The notes below the pieces were generated by a model. The model did no database searches and had not been told where the DNA came from. It worked only from the letters and a program-made list of their open reading frames with translations. DNA of 27,701 nucleotides from Prevotellaceae bacterium UBA3646 (GTDB lineage: Bacteria; Bacteroidota; Bacteroidia; Bacteroidales; Bacteroidaceae), in assembly GCA_002373535.1 (NCBI GenBank), contig DFKL01000169.1:1-27701 (forward strand). Direction: 5' to 3'. Numbering within the stretch: the stretch's first letter is position 1; every line of letters begins with the position of its first letter. Of the stretch, positions 16,473 through 23,809 are shown in pieces. A program made the position numbers and the translations under genes.

Positions 16473-17156
16473 TCAATAGCCTTTCTGTCTGAGGTACCGG
16501 ACGAGTATATGCCCCATGCGGTCACTGTGCATGATATGCGAGGTATGGTCTGCACCGTCTACTATGCAGGTCTCGCCCTGTGGTATGGAGGCAGCAATCT
16601 CGCGGGTATGGGATTCCAGTATGAGGTCATGCTCACCGGCACATATCAGTGCCGGACAACGGATTTGTCGCATCTGCCCAAATGTCATGACAGGCTCGTC
16701 TATCATCATCTGAACCAGGGGCGGTATATCGGGAGCCATTGCCTTGAAACCGTCTATGACTCCGTAGCCGACTCCGTCCGGGAAAATATTGCTGCCGCTG
16801 GTTACTATGATTCCGCAGGTTCCCGGGTGGTTCACCTCCATCTGCAAGGCTACGTTGCCACCGTCGCTGTAGCCGAAGACCGCAGGATGTACGAGTCCCT
16901 GGAACTGGATAAACTGATATATGTCCTCGGCCATATCGGCATAATGGTACTCGCTGACCGGAGTATTGGCTCCCTGTCCGCGCGAGTCCACGGAATATAC
17001 CTGATAGCCGTTGTCCTCCAGCACCCTTGCCGTCGGCTGAAGGTCATAGCTGCTGCCGCCGTTGCCGTGGAGCAGGACTACCGGCCGTCCGTTACCCTGG
17101 ACGACATAGAACAGACTTTGTCCGTTGACTGTGACAGTACCCGTACTATGCATCAA
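16473..17156 (-). CDS. Alpha/beta-fold hydrolase
   Basis: A 227-residue single-domain alpha/beta hydrolase with no signal peptide, hence cytosolic. The oxyanion region VVLLHGNGGSSYD, the nucleophile elbow GYSDGG with Ser97, the acid Asp177 in AGEHDL and His204 in GADHTSH form a full catalytic triad. An esterase or C-C hydrolase activity is likely, but the substrate is not predictable. Its start (17156, or the adjacent ATG at 17153) lies inside the end of the upstream flavoprotein gene, an 11-base overlap that implies translational coupling and perhaps a shared pathway. Confidence 0.9.
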   Translation of the reverse strand: MMHSTGTVTVNGQSLFYVVQGNGRPVVLLHGNGGSSYDLQPTARVLEDNGYQVYSVDSRGQGANTPVSEYHYADMAEDIYQFIQFQGLVHPAVFGYSDGGNVALQMEVNHPGTCGIIVTSGSNIFPDGVGYGVIDGFKAMAPDIPPLVQMMIDEPVMTFGQMRQIRCPALICAGEHDLILESHTREIAASIPQGETCIVDGADHTSHIMHSDRMGHILVRYLRQKGY

Positions 17157-18087
17157 TCAAAGAATCTTTAGCCTGACGATACTGGCTGATCAGCCTTTCC
17201 ACTATGACATGAACGGGAAGAATCTCCCGGACGGCAGATGCTATCTGGCCAATTTCCAGTTCGCCATCCTCCACGTCTCCCTCGAAGATTCCGCGCTTGG
17301 ATGCCTTGGGACCGAGTATCTCACGCAGTTCTGCGGCATCGGCTCCCCGGCTCTCGGCCTCAGCGACACGCTGGTACAGATTGTTCCTGACAAGCCGGGT
17401 GGGCGCTATCTTCTTGAGCATCAGCATCGTGCCGTCTTCGGGAAGACGGGTACAGTATTCCTTGAACCGCTGACTGGCCGAACTCTCCTGGCTGAGGGCA
17501 AAAAGCGTCCCTATCTGGACTCCCTCCGCTCCCAGCGCCATAGCTGCCAGCATCGCCTGTCCCGAGCCGATGCCTCCTGCTGCAATCAGTGGCAAAGCAG
17601 TGGCCTGACGTGCCTGCGGTATAAGGGTCATCGTAGTCAGTTCCTCGCGGCCGTTATGCCCTCCTGCCTCGAAGCCCTCCGCAACTATGGCATCCACGCC
17701 TGCCTCCTCGCACTTGGCTGCGAACTTACAGCTTGACACCACATGTACTACCTTGATACCTGCCTGGTGAAAACGCGGAGTATATTTCTTAGGGCTTCCG
17801 GCCGAAGTGAATACTATCTTGACACCTTTGTCGACTATCATGTCGACGACCTGGTCTATATCCGGATACATCAGCGGGAGGTTCACCCCCCACGGTTTAT
17901 CCGTAGCCGCCTTCATCTGGTCTATATGATATGCCAAGGTCTCCGGATGCATACTGCCGGCCCCGAGCAGCCCAAGGCCTCCGGCATTGCTCACTGCGGA
18001 TGCCAGCCGCCATCCGCTGCACCATACCATACCCCCTGAAATGACAGGGTATCTGATTCCGAAAAGCTCCGTAATTCTGTTTTCCAT
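17146..18087 (-). CDS. FabK / nitronate monooxygenase-like flavoprotein
   Basis: A 313-residue FMN-dependent TIM-barrel protein of the 2-nitropropane dioxygenase/FabK family. The N-terminal YPVISGGMVWCSGWRLASAVSNAGGLG, the VAEGFEAGGHNG motif and the FMN-phosphate binding LPLIAAGGIGSG...LGAEGVQIGTLF are diagnostic. It could be enoyl-ACP reductase II, the last step of fatty acid elongation, or a nitronate monooxygenase; the EAGGHNG motif and length are shared by both. The frame extends to 18114, but 18087 (MENRITELFGIRYP) matches the family start and lies about 25 bases after a -7 element. It is cotranscribed with the overlapping alpha/beta hydrolase and divergent from the threonine aldolase gene. 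Confidence 0.85.
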   Translation of the reverse strand: MENRITELFGIRYPVISGGMVWCSGWRLASAVSNAGGLGLLGAGSMHPETLAYHIDQMKAATDKPWGVNLPLMYPDIDQVVDMIVDKGVKIVFTSAGSPKKYTPRFHQAGIKVVHVVSSCKFAAKCEEAGVDAIVAEGFEAGGHNGREELTTMTLIPQARQATALPLIAAGGIGSGQAMLAAMALGAEGVQIGTLFALSQESSASQRFKEYCTRLPEDGTMLMLKKIAPTRLVRNNLYQRVAEAESRGADAAELREILGPKASKRGIFEGDVEDGELEIGQIASAVREILPVHVIVERLISQYRQAKDSLIDA

Positions 18088-18111
18088 AGTCCTGTTTTTA
18101 TTTTTATAGCA

Positions 18112-18119
18112 CAAATATA
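18112..18119 (-). promoter_or_regulatory. -7 promoter element for the FabK-like gene
   Basis: The minus strand reads TATATTTG, an exact match to TAnnTTTG, 24 bases upstream of the ATG at 18087. It supports that start rather than the frame opening at 18114. No clear -33 TTG is found. Confidence 0.5.
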
Positions 18120-18149
18120 GGATTCTTTTTGTGATTTTCCGTCATCCGG

Positions 18150-18180
18150 TTGGATAAATCGGCATTATTATTTAACTTTG
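18150..18180 (+). promoter_or_regulatory. Bacteroides-type promoter for the threonine aldolase operon
   Basis: TTG at 18150-18152 and TAACTTTG at 18173-18180 are separated by 20 bases, which fits the -33/-7 promoter used by the major sigma factor of Bacteroidota. The -7 element ends 22 bases before the ATG at 18203, so the leader would be short. This is the clearest promoter in the window and probably drives the long run of plus-strand genes that follows. Confidence 0.65.
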
Positions 18181-18202
18181 CGTGTGTATAACACTGTTTG
18201 CC

Positions 18203-19267
18203 ATGATTCATTTTGACACTGACTATATGGAAGGTGCGCATCCGCTGGTCATGCAGCGCCTGGTGGAGACCAACCTGGAACAGACCGCAGGATATGGCTG
18301 CGATGCGTACTGTGCAGAGGCCAGGCAACTGGTAGCAAAGGCCCTTGGCATCGAATACACAGGCAGCGCTGACGGGTACCAGATCCATTTCCTGGCCGGA
18401 GGCACGCAGACCAACAGCACCATGATTGATGCCCTGCTGAGGCAGCACGAGGGCGTCATGGCCGCAGAATCGGCACACATCAACGTGCACGAGTCCGGAG
18501 CAATCGAGGCAACAGGGCACAAGGTGCTGGTCCTGCCGTCACGGAACGGCAAGGTAAATGCCAGTGACGTGGAATCATACATAAACGAGTTCTATGCCGA
18601 CGAGACCTACGAGCACATGGTTGCCCCCGGCATGCTGTATATCTCCTACCCCACTGAATACGGAACGCTGTACAGCAAGACTGAGCTGGAGAACCTGCAC
18701 GACGTCTGCAGCAAGGTCGGCATACCACTGTACATAGACGGTGCCAGGCTGGGATACGGACTGGCATGCGACGAGTGTGACATCACCCTGCAGGACCTGC
18801 CGTCGCTATGTGACGTCTTCTACATCGGAGGAACCAAGGTCGGCGCCCTGTTCGGCGAATGTGCCGTAGCGCGCCCGGGACTGCTGAGCCACCTGTTCCC
18901 GCTGATAAAGCAGCATGGCGCCCTGATGGCCAAGGGCAGGCTGCTGGGTATTCAGTTCGGCACGTTGTTTACAGACGGACTGTATCTGAAGATTGCACGC
19001 CATGCCGTAGACATGGCAATGAAGCTGAAAAAAGGATTTACGGACAACGGCTTCCAACTATTCCTTGACTCACCGACAAACCAGCAGTTCTTCGTCCTGC
19101 CCAACGAGACGATGGACCGCCTTGCCAAGACATGCTCGTTCGAGATATGGGGAACACGTGGCAAGACACATACCACCGTGCGATTCGTCACCAGCTGGGC
19201 GACGACTGAGGAAAGCGTAGACATACTGCTGAAGGAGATAGAGAAGGAACATGAACAGACAAACTGA
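18203..19267 (+). CDS. Low-specificity threonine aldolase-type PLP enzyme
   Basis: A 354-residue fold-type I pyridoxal-phosphate enzyme of the beta-eliminating lyase/threonine aldolase family, which splits threonine or allo-threonine to glycine and acetaldehyde. Visible features are FLAGGTQTNS (cofactor phosphate region), ESAHINVHESGAIE, YIDGARLGYG with the Asp that contacts the pyridine nitrogen, and the Schiff-base Lys212 in YIGGTKVGALFGE. The start at 18203 (MIHFDTDYMEGAHP) is preferred over 18182 because it matches the family and leaves room for the promoter. It leads a dense plus-strand gene run; the next frame opens within its last 17 bases. Confidence 0.92.
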   Translation: MIHFDTDYMEGAHPLVMQRLVETNLEQTAGYGCDAYCAEARQLVAKALGIEYTGSADGYQIHFLAGGTQTNSTMIDALLRQHEGVMAAESAHINVHESGAIEATGHKVLVLPSRNGKVNASDVESYINEFYADETYEHMVAPGMLYISYPTEYGTLYSKTELENLHDVCSKVGIPLYIDGARLGYGLACDECDITLQDLPSLCDVFYIGGTKVGALFGECAVARPGLLSHLFPLIKQHGALMAKGRLLGIQFGTLFTDGLYLKIARHAVDMAMKLKKGFTDNGFQLFLDSPTNQQFFVLPNETMDRLAKTCSFEIWGTRGKTHTTVRFVTSWATTEESVDILLKEIEKEHEQTN

Positions 19268-19916
19268 AATGCAAGCGACTATGACAATGAAAGAGAAGAC
19301 CACATTCTACGTACAGTCACTGCTGGCTGGCGTATTGATAGGATGCGGCGACATCGTGTACGTAGCATGCGAAAACAAGATTGCAGGGTCATTCCTGTTC
19401 TCGCTGGGACTGATCAGCATCCTGGTAAAGGGATACCCTCTGTACACGGGTCGCATCGGATATGTCGAGAGCCTGAAGGACATATACAAGCCCATAGGCG
19501 GCATGCTGCCAATGATTTTGGCCAACTTCGCCGGAATAGGCATTACCTGTCTGCTGGTTAACGCCACACGCCTGGACCTTTCGGCCGTAGACGGCATGGT
19601 ACAGGCCAAGGTCGGACAGGACTGGACGAGCGCCGCGTTCCTGTCGTGGGGCTGCGGCATAATGATGTACCTGGCGGTCAACGGCTGGCGCAAGACTCAG
19701 AATCCTGTCATGGTCATCATGCCAATCATGTTCTTTATCCTGTCCGGATTCGAGCACTGCATTGCCAACTTCGGCTACTTCTGGATGTGGATAGGCCGGG
19801 AAGGCTTTGCACATGTCGGCGAACGTATCGTCGAACTGCCGCTCGGCTTCTGTACCAACCTGCTTGTCATGATTGCCGGCAATGCACTGGGCAGTCTCAC
19901 TTTCTCCAAGATATGA
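19251..19916 (+). CDS. Formate/nitrite transporter (FNT) family channel
   Basis: A 221-residue membrane protein of the FNT family, which moves formate, nitrite or similar monovalent anions across the inner membrane. The segment SGFEHCIANFGYFWMW carries the central pore His (residue 169 counted from 19251) and the Asn of the family signature, and LLAGVLIGCGDIVYV is the first membrane helix. It is shorter than the 260-280 residues usual for FocA/NirC, with short ends. The start is uncertain: ATG codons at 19251, 19269, 19281 and 19287 are all in frame, and the first overlaps the aldolase gene by 17 bases. The stop overlaps the next start (ATGA). Confidence 0.85.
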   Translation: MNRQTEMQATMTMKEKTTFYVQSLLAGVLIGCGDIVYVACENKIAGSFLFSLGLISILVKGYPLYTGRIGYVESLKDIYKPIGGMLPMILANFAGIGITCLLVNATRLDLSAVDGMVQAKVGQDWTSAAFLSWGCGIMMYLAVNGWRKTQNPVMVIMPIMFFILSGFEHCIANFGYFWMWIGREGFAHVGERIVELPLGFCTNLLVMIAGNALGSLTFSKI

Positions 19917-20434
19917 CTCGAGAAGAAACAGTATTGTCATTCCTGCGTGAACATGACATTCCGTTCACCTGCTACAATCACCCGGAGGGAAAGACCATCG
20001 AAGAGGCCAAACGCTGGTGGAGGGACGACGGCAGTATACACTGCAAGAACATCTTCATGCGTAACCACAAAGGCAACAGGCATTACCTGGTTTGCTTCCA
20101 CTGCGACCATGACCTGGACATACACGACCTGGAAGCCAGGCTCAAGGCCTCACTGCAGTCACAAGGACTGCCATCGTGCGGAAAACTGTCGTTCGCCTCG
20201 GCCGGACGTATGCTGAAATACCTCGGCCTGGAACCGGGAAGCGTTTCTCCGTTCGGCCTTATCAACGACACGGAGCATCATGTACACCTGTTCCTGGACG
20301 CCAGGCTAAAGGAGGCCGTGAGCCTGAGCTTTCATCCCAACGACTGCCGCGGCACTGTAGTCATAGCGAGGGACGACTTCGAACGCTACCTGTCCATAGT
20401 AGGCAACTCATACGAATACCTGAAACTGTACTGA
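19913..20434 (+). CDS. YbaK/ProX-type prolyl-tRNA editing domain protein
   Basis: A 173-residue stand-alone editing domain of the YbaK/prolyl-tRNA synthetase-associated superfamily, which deacylates mischarged tRNA such as Ala-tRNA(Pro). The conserved blocks are CKNIFMRNHKGNRHYLV (with the Lys of the active site), GKLSFASAGRMLKYLGLEPGSVSPFGLIND and FHPND near the C-terminus. The open frame extends to 19646, but this lies inside the FNT gene; the ATG at 19913 shares an ATGA with the FNT stop and gives the usual family length. Confidence 0.9.
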   Translation: MTREETVLSFLREHDIPFTCYNHPEGKTIEEAKRWWRDDGSIHCKNIFMRNHKGNRHYLVCFHCDHDLDIHDLEARLKASLQSQGLPSCGKLSFASAGRMLKYLGLEPGSVSPFGLINDTEHHVHLFLDARLKEAVSLSFHPNDCRGTVVIARDDFERYLSIVGNSYEYLKLY

Positions 20435-20440
20435 CCGGAT

Positions 20441-21160
20441 ATGAAATACAGTGACCTGTTCATAGACTTCGACGACACTCTGTACGATACGCATGGCAAT
20501 GCCGTCATTGCACTGAAGGAACTGTACGAGGAGCTTGGCCTGGACAGCCATATAGGCAGCGAGGACGAATTCTACCGCCTGTACTGGGAAGCTAACCGCG
20601 CCCTGTGGGCACAGTACAGCAACAGCGAGATAACACGAGACTACCTGATATACGAACGCTTCCGTCGTCCGTTGTCAAGCGCTGCCAAGGACGACGCCGC
20701 ATGGGTTACACGGGAATACTGCCTGCAGGTCAGTGACAGGTTCCTGGAACTGTGCTCGGTAAAGCCCGGACTTATATCTGGGGCAGAGGAACTGGTAAAG
20801 GCACTGAAGGATGCCGGATACCGAATGCACATCTGCAGCAACGGATTCCACGAGGTGCAGTACAAGAAGCTGCAGGCTTGCCGACTGTACCAATATTTCG
20901 ACAACATCATACTCAGCGAGGATGCCGGCAGCAACAAGCCGTCACGGGAATTCTTCGACTATGCCCTCAAGACGACGGGAGCCTGCATAGAGTCTACGCT
21001 GATGATCGGAGACAACTACAAGACAGACATACTGGGAGCTATGGACGCCGGACTGGACACCATGCTGTTCAACATCTGGAATGTAAGGGACCTGCCACGC
21101 AAGCCTACATACACGATAGACAGCCTGAAGACGGCCATGGAAATACTTGTAAGACAATAA
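20441..21160 (+). CDS. YjjG-like HAD-family phosphatase
   Basis: A 239-residue HAD-superfamily hydrolase, probably a nucleotidase or small-molecule phosphatase. Motif I is FIDFDDTLYD with nucleophile Asp9 and acid/base Asp11; motif II is CSNGF near 130; motif III is the Lys in NKPSREFF near 165; motif IV is IGDNYKTDILGA near 190. The helical cap between about 15 and 95 is of the YjjG type, whose members dephosphorylate pyrimidine nucleotides; that specificity is inferred from the family. It starts 6 bases after the editing protein stop. Confidence 0.9.
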   Translation: MKYSDLFIDFDDTLYDTHGNAVIALKELYEELGLDSHIGSEDEFYRLYWEANRALWAQYSNSEITRDYLIYERFRRPLSSAAKDDAAWVTREYCLQVSDRFLELCSVKPGLISGAEELVKALKDAGYRMHICSNGFHEVQYKKLQACRLYQYFDNIILSEDAGSNKPSREFFDYALKTTGACIESTLMIGDNYKTDILGAMDAGLDTMLFNIWNVRDLPRKPTYTIDSLKTAMEILVRQ

Positions 21161-21193
21161 CAACCTTATATCCAACTGATTAAATATATAAAC

Positions 21194-21934
21194 ATGAACA
21201 TAAAGATTAGCACTACAGAAGGCGACATACTGGTACGCCTGTATGACGAGACGCCACTGCACCGCGACAACTTCATCAAGCTGGCAAAGGAGGGTTACCT
21301 GGACGGGACGCTGTTCCACCGCGTCATCAAGGACTTCATGATCCAAGGCGGCGATCCTGACAGCAAGGGTGCACCTGCAGGCAAGATGCTTGGCACCGGC
21401 GGTCCCGGCTATACCATTCCTGCAGAATTCGTATACCCGAAATACTATCACAAGCGCGGAGCCCTGAGCGCAGCACGTCAAGCAGACGAAGTAAATCCTG
21501 ACAGGGAAAGCAGCGGCAGCCAATTCTATATCGTGTGGGGCAAGACATACAAGCCACAGGAGCTAAGGCAGATGGAACGCCAGATGGCAATGCAGCAGGA
21601 ACAAAGCGTATTCAATAGTCTCGTTGCCAAAAACCGTGCAAGTATCATGGAGCTGCGCCGCAACCGCGACCATGCCGGACTGCAGGAGATGCAGGACCGG
21701 CTGATAGCAGAGACCAAGGCTATGTGCTCACAGATGCCAAAGCCGGAGTTCTCCGAGCAACAGATTGCAGACTATACTACGATAGGCGGCACACCGTTCC
21801 TGGACAACCAGTACACGGTATTCGGCGAGGTCGTTTCCGGACTGGACGTCGTGGAGAAGATCCAGAACTGTGAGACAGGCCGTGCAGACAGGCCAAAGAA
21901 AGACATCGGCATGAAGGTTGAGATTGCAGAATGA
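21194..21934 (+). CDS. Cyclophilin-type peptidyl-prolyl isomerase with helical insert
   Basis: A 246-residue cyclophilin with no signal peptide, so probably cytosolic. The core motifs are FHRVIKDFMIQGGDP, SSGSQFYIVWGK and TVFGEVVSGLDVVEKI. Between residues about 115 and 190 an extra segment rich in Met, Gln, Glu and Arg (QMERQMAMQQEQ, NRDHAGLQEMQDRL) interrupts the barrel; it is predicted to be helical. Similar inserts occur in Bacteroidales cyclophilins as far as I recall, so this is probably lineage-typical. There is a 33-base gap to the preceding gene, and its stop overlaps the next start (ATGA). Confidence 0.92.
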   Translation: MNIKISTTEGDILVRLYDETPLHRDNFIKLAKEGYLDGTLFHRVIKDFMIQGGDPDSKGAPAGKMLGTGGPGYTIPAEFVYPKYYHKRGALSAARQADEVNPDRESSGSQFYIVWGKTYKPQELRQMERQMAMQQEQSVFNSLVAKNRASIMELRRNRDHAGLQEMQDRLIAETKAMCSQMPKPEFSEQQIADYTTIGGTPFLDNQYTVFGEVVSGLDVVEKIQNCETGRADRPKKDIGMKVEIAE

Positions 21935-22929
21935 GGAACGAGGGTCAAGACAACGGTACAGGAATATTCCAACATCCCGTATGGGTTTCAATCCTTGCCC
22001 TTACGGCAGCAATCGTATGGGGCTGGGCATACCCGTTGATCAAGATGGGCTTTGAGGAGTTCCGTATAGGACCATCCATGACCGGCAGCAAGATGCTCTT
22101 TGCCGGAATACGCTTCACTGTGTCCGGCATTATCATCCTGGCCGCGGCAAAGATTGCAGGACGCAGCTTCCACATAAAGCCGCAGGCTGCGGACCATGAA
22201 AAAGAATCACACCGGGTCTGGGACGTCGCTGCCTTCGTCCTGATTTTCTCGCTACTGAACACGACACTTCACTACACATTCTTCTACATCGGATTGTCAT
22301 ACAGTCAGGGAGCACGGGCGGCAATCCTGAACTCGATGAGCGTATTCACCGTAGTCATCCTGGCCTGCATATTCTTCAAGAGCGACAGGATGACACTACG
22401 CAAGGCACTGGGTGTAATCATCGGCATCACAGGCATCCTGACGCTGAACGGCGACGCACTTGTCGGAGAGGCCTCACACTACAGGCCAGGAGAAATGTTT
22501 GGCGACTTGATGATCATCCTCAACGCTCTGTGCAGTGCGTTTGCCTCGCTGATGACACGAGGACTGGCCCGTCGCACGGATGTCTTCGTAGGCACGGGAT
22601 ACAGCCTGGCCATCGGAGGAATCCTGACCATAGTTCCAGGAATCATGATGGGTGGCACCCTACCCCGCATAACGCCATGGGGAATGACCATACTGATGCT
22701 TCTGGTAGCAATCTCGACCATAGGGTTTACCCTGTACAACCGCCTGCTCGCCACTAATCCCGTAGGCAGGATTGCAATATACAACTCACTGATTCCCGTA
22801 GTCGGAGCCGTCTCCAGCTGCTGGTGCCTGGGAGAGCCTTTCTACAGGAAATACGTGATAGCCGGAACCCTGGCTGCGACAGGTATCTATTTGATAAACA
22901 AAGGTCAGACAGACAAAAGCGGAAAATGA
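21931..22929 (+). CDS. EamA-family drug/metabolite transporter
   Basis: A 332-residue inner-membrane exporter of the DMT superfamily with about ten hydrophobic segments in two EamA repeats (first repeat with ALTAAIVWGWAYPLIKMGFEEF, GARAAILNSMSVFTVVILACIFF; second with ALCSAFASLMTRGLAR, NPVGRIAIYNSLIPVVGAVSSCWCLGEPF). Substrates of this family include amino acids and other metabolites; no specific substrate can be named. It overlaps both neighbours by ATGA. Confidence 0.9.
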   Translation: MRNEGQDNGTGIFQHPVWVSILALTAAIVWGWAYPLIKMGFEEFRIGPSMTGSKMLFAGIRFTVSGIIILAAAKIAGRSFHIKPQAADHEKESHRVWDVAAFVLIFSLLNTTLHYTFFYIGLSYSQGARAAILNSMSVFTVVILACIFFKSDRMTLRKALGVIIGITGILTLNGDALVGEASHYRPGEMFGDLMIILNALCSAFASLMTRGLARRTDVFVGTGYSLAIGGILTIVPGIMMGGTLPRITPWGMTILMLLVAISTIGFTLYNRLLATNPVGRIAIYNSLIPVVGAVSSCWCLGEPFYRKYVIAGTLAATGIYLINKGQTDKSGK

Positions 22930-23786
22930 AAGAACCTAAAGGAATGTTCACCATCCATGGTGAGCCAAAGATAGCTGAGGCCGCACGACGACATATACTA
23001 CGCGAGTTCGAAGACCTCGAGTTCTACGAAGAAGGCCACCTGTACATCCTGCACGGACAGAGCCTGAAATCCGTCTCCTCCATAGGTCATCGCTTCATAC
23101 GCGAGCCATTCGACGAGCAGAAGCAGGCCGCAAGATATGCCATGCGGCATGGTCAGACGGCAGACTACTGGATAAGGCAGTGGCGACAGAATTCGTTCCG
23201 CGCCACGACCCTCGGTACCAAGACACACGAGTTTGGCGAAAGCCTCGGATACCTGAAAGCAGGACTGCCACAGTTCATCCGCGACAGCATCAAGCCTCAG
23301 TACATGCCACAATACGGCTACCTGGCCCCCATACACCCCAAGGAGGAAGCAGTCGTGCGATTCATGCAGGACATGCCTCCGACATATCACCTGGTACTGA
23401 ACGAAGCCAAGGTCTACAGCGGCAAGAACCCTCAGAAGGAACGCAACCTGCAGGAACAGATCTGCGGGACATTCGACATGTTGTACTACTATGACGGCGA
23501 AGGAGACGAGAGCAAGGCAGGCTTCGTAATCCTCGACTACAAGACAAACAACAGCCTGTACAGCGAATACAACCAGCGATTCGGCAAGACTCTGCTGCCG
23601 CCATTCGACACGATGATCGAGGAGGACCTGTCACTATACACCATACAGCTAAGCCTGTACGCGCTGATGCTTGAAGACATAGGAATCCCGGTCACAGACC
23701 GTAAGATCGTATGGCTCGACAACGAAGGCGAGTACAAGATAATATCAGTCTGCGACGTAAGCGGACTACTGCGAGAATGCATATAG
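22926..23786 (+). CDS. RecB/Cas4-like PD-(D/E)XK nuclease family protein
   Basis: A 286-residue protein with the motif order of RecB-type PD-(D/E)XK nucleases: Glu160 in NEAKVYS, Asp184 in CGTFDMLYYY, the Asp204-Tyr-Lys206 core in VILDYKTNN, and Gln241...Tyr245 in QLSLYALML, the QxxxY motif typical of RecB, AddB and Cas4. No helicase region and no cysteine cluster of the Cas4 iron-sulfur type is visible. It may be a small exonuclease of DNA repair or of phage origin. The start at 22926 shares ATGA with the EamA gene; the longer frame opening at 22824 lies inside that gene. No cas genes are in the window. Confidence 0.8.
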   Translation: MKEPKGMFTIHGEPKIAEAARRHILREFEDLEFYEEGHLYILHGQSLKSVSSIGHRFIREPFDEQKQAARYAMRHGQTADYWIRQWRQNSFRATTLGTKTHEFGESLGYLKAGLPQFIRDSIKPQYMPQYGYLAPIHPKEEAVVRFMQDMPPTYHLVLNEAKVYSGKNPQKERNLQEQICGTFDMLYYYDGEGDESKAGFVILDYKTNNSLYSEYNQRFGKTLLPPFDTMIEEDLSLYTIQLSLYALMLEDIGIPVTDRKIVWLDNEGEYKIISVCDVSGLLRECI

Positions 23787-23809
23787 ACAACACAAAAAAT
23801 TACAATATT

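Noticed and set aside
22926..23786. RecB/Cas4-like protein as part of a CRISPR system
   Set aside because: No repeats, no other cas genes and no Cas4-type cysteine cluster in the window.
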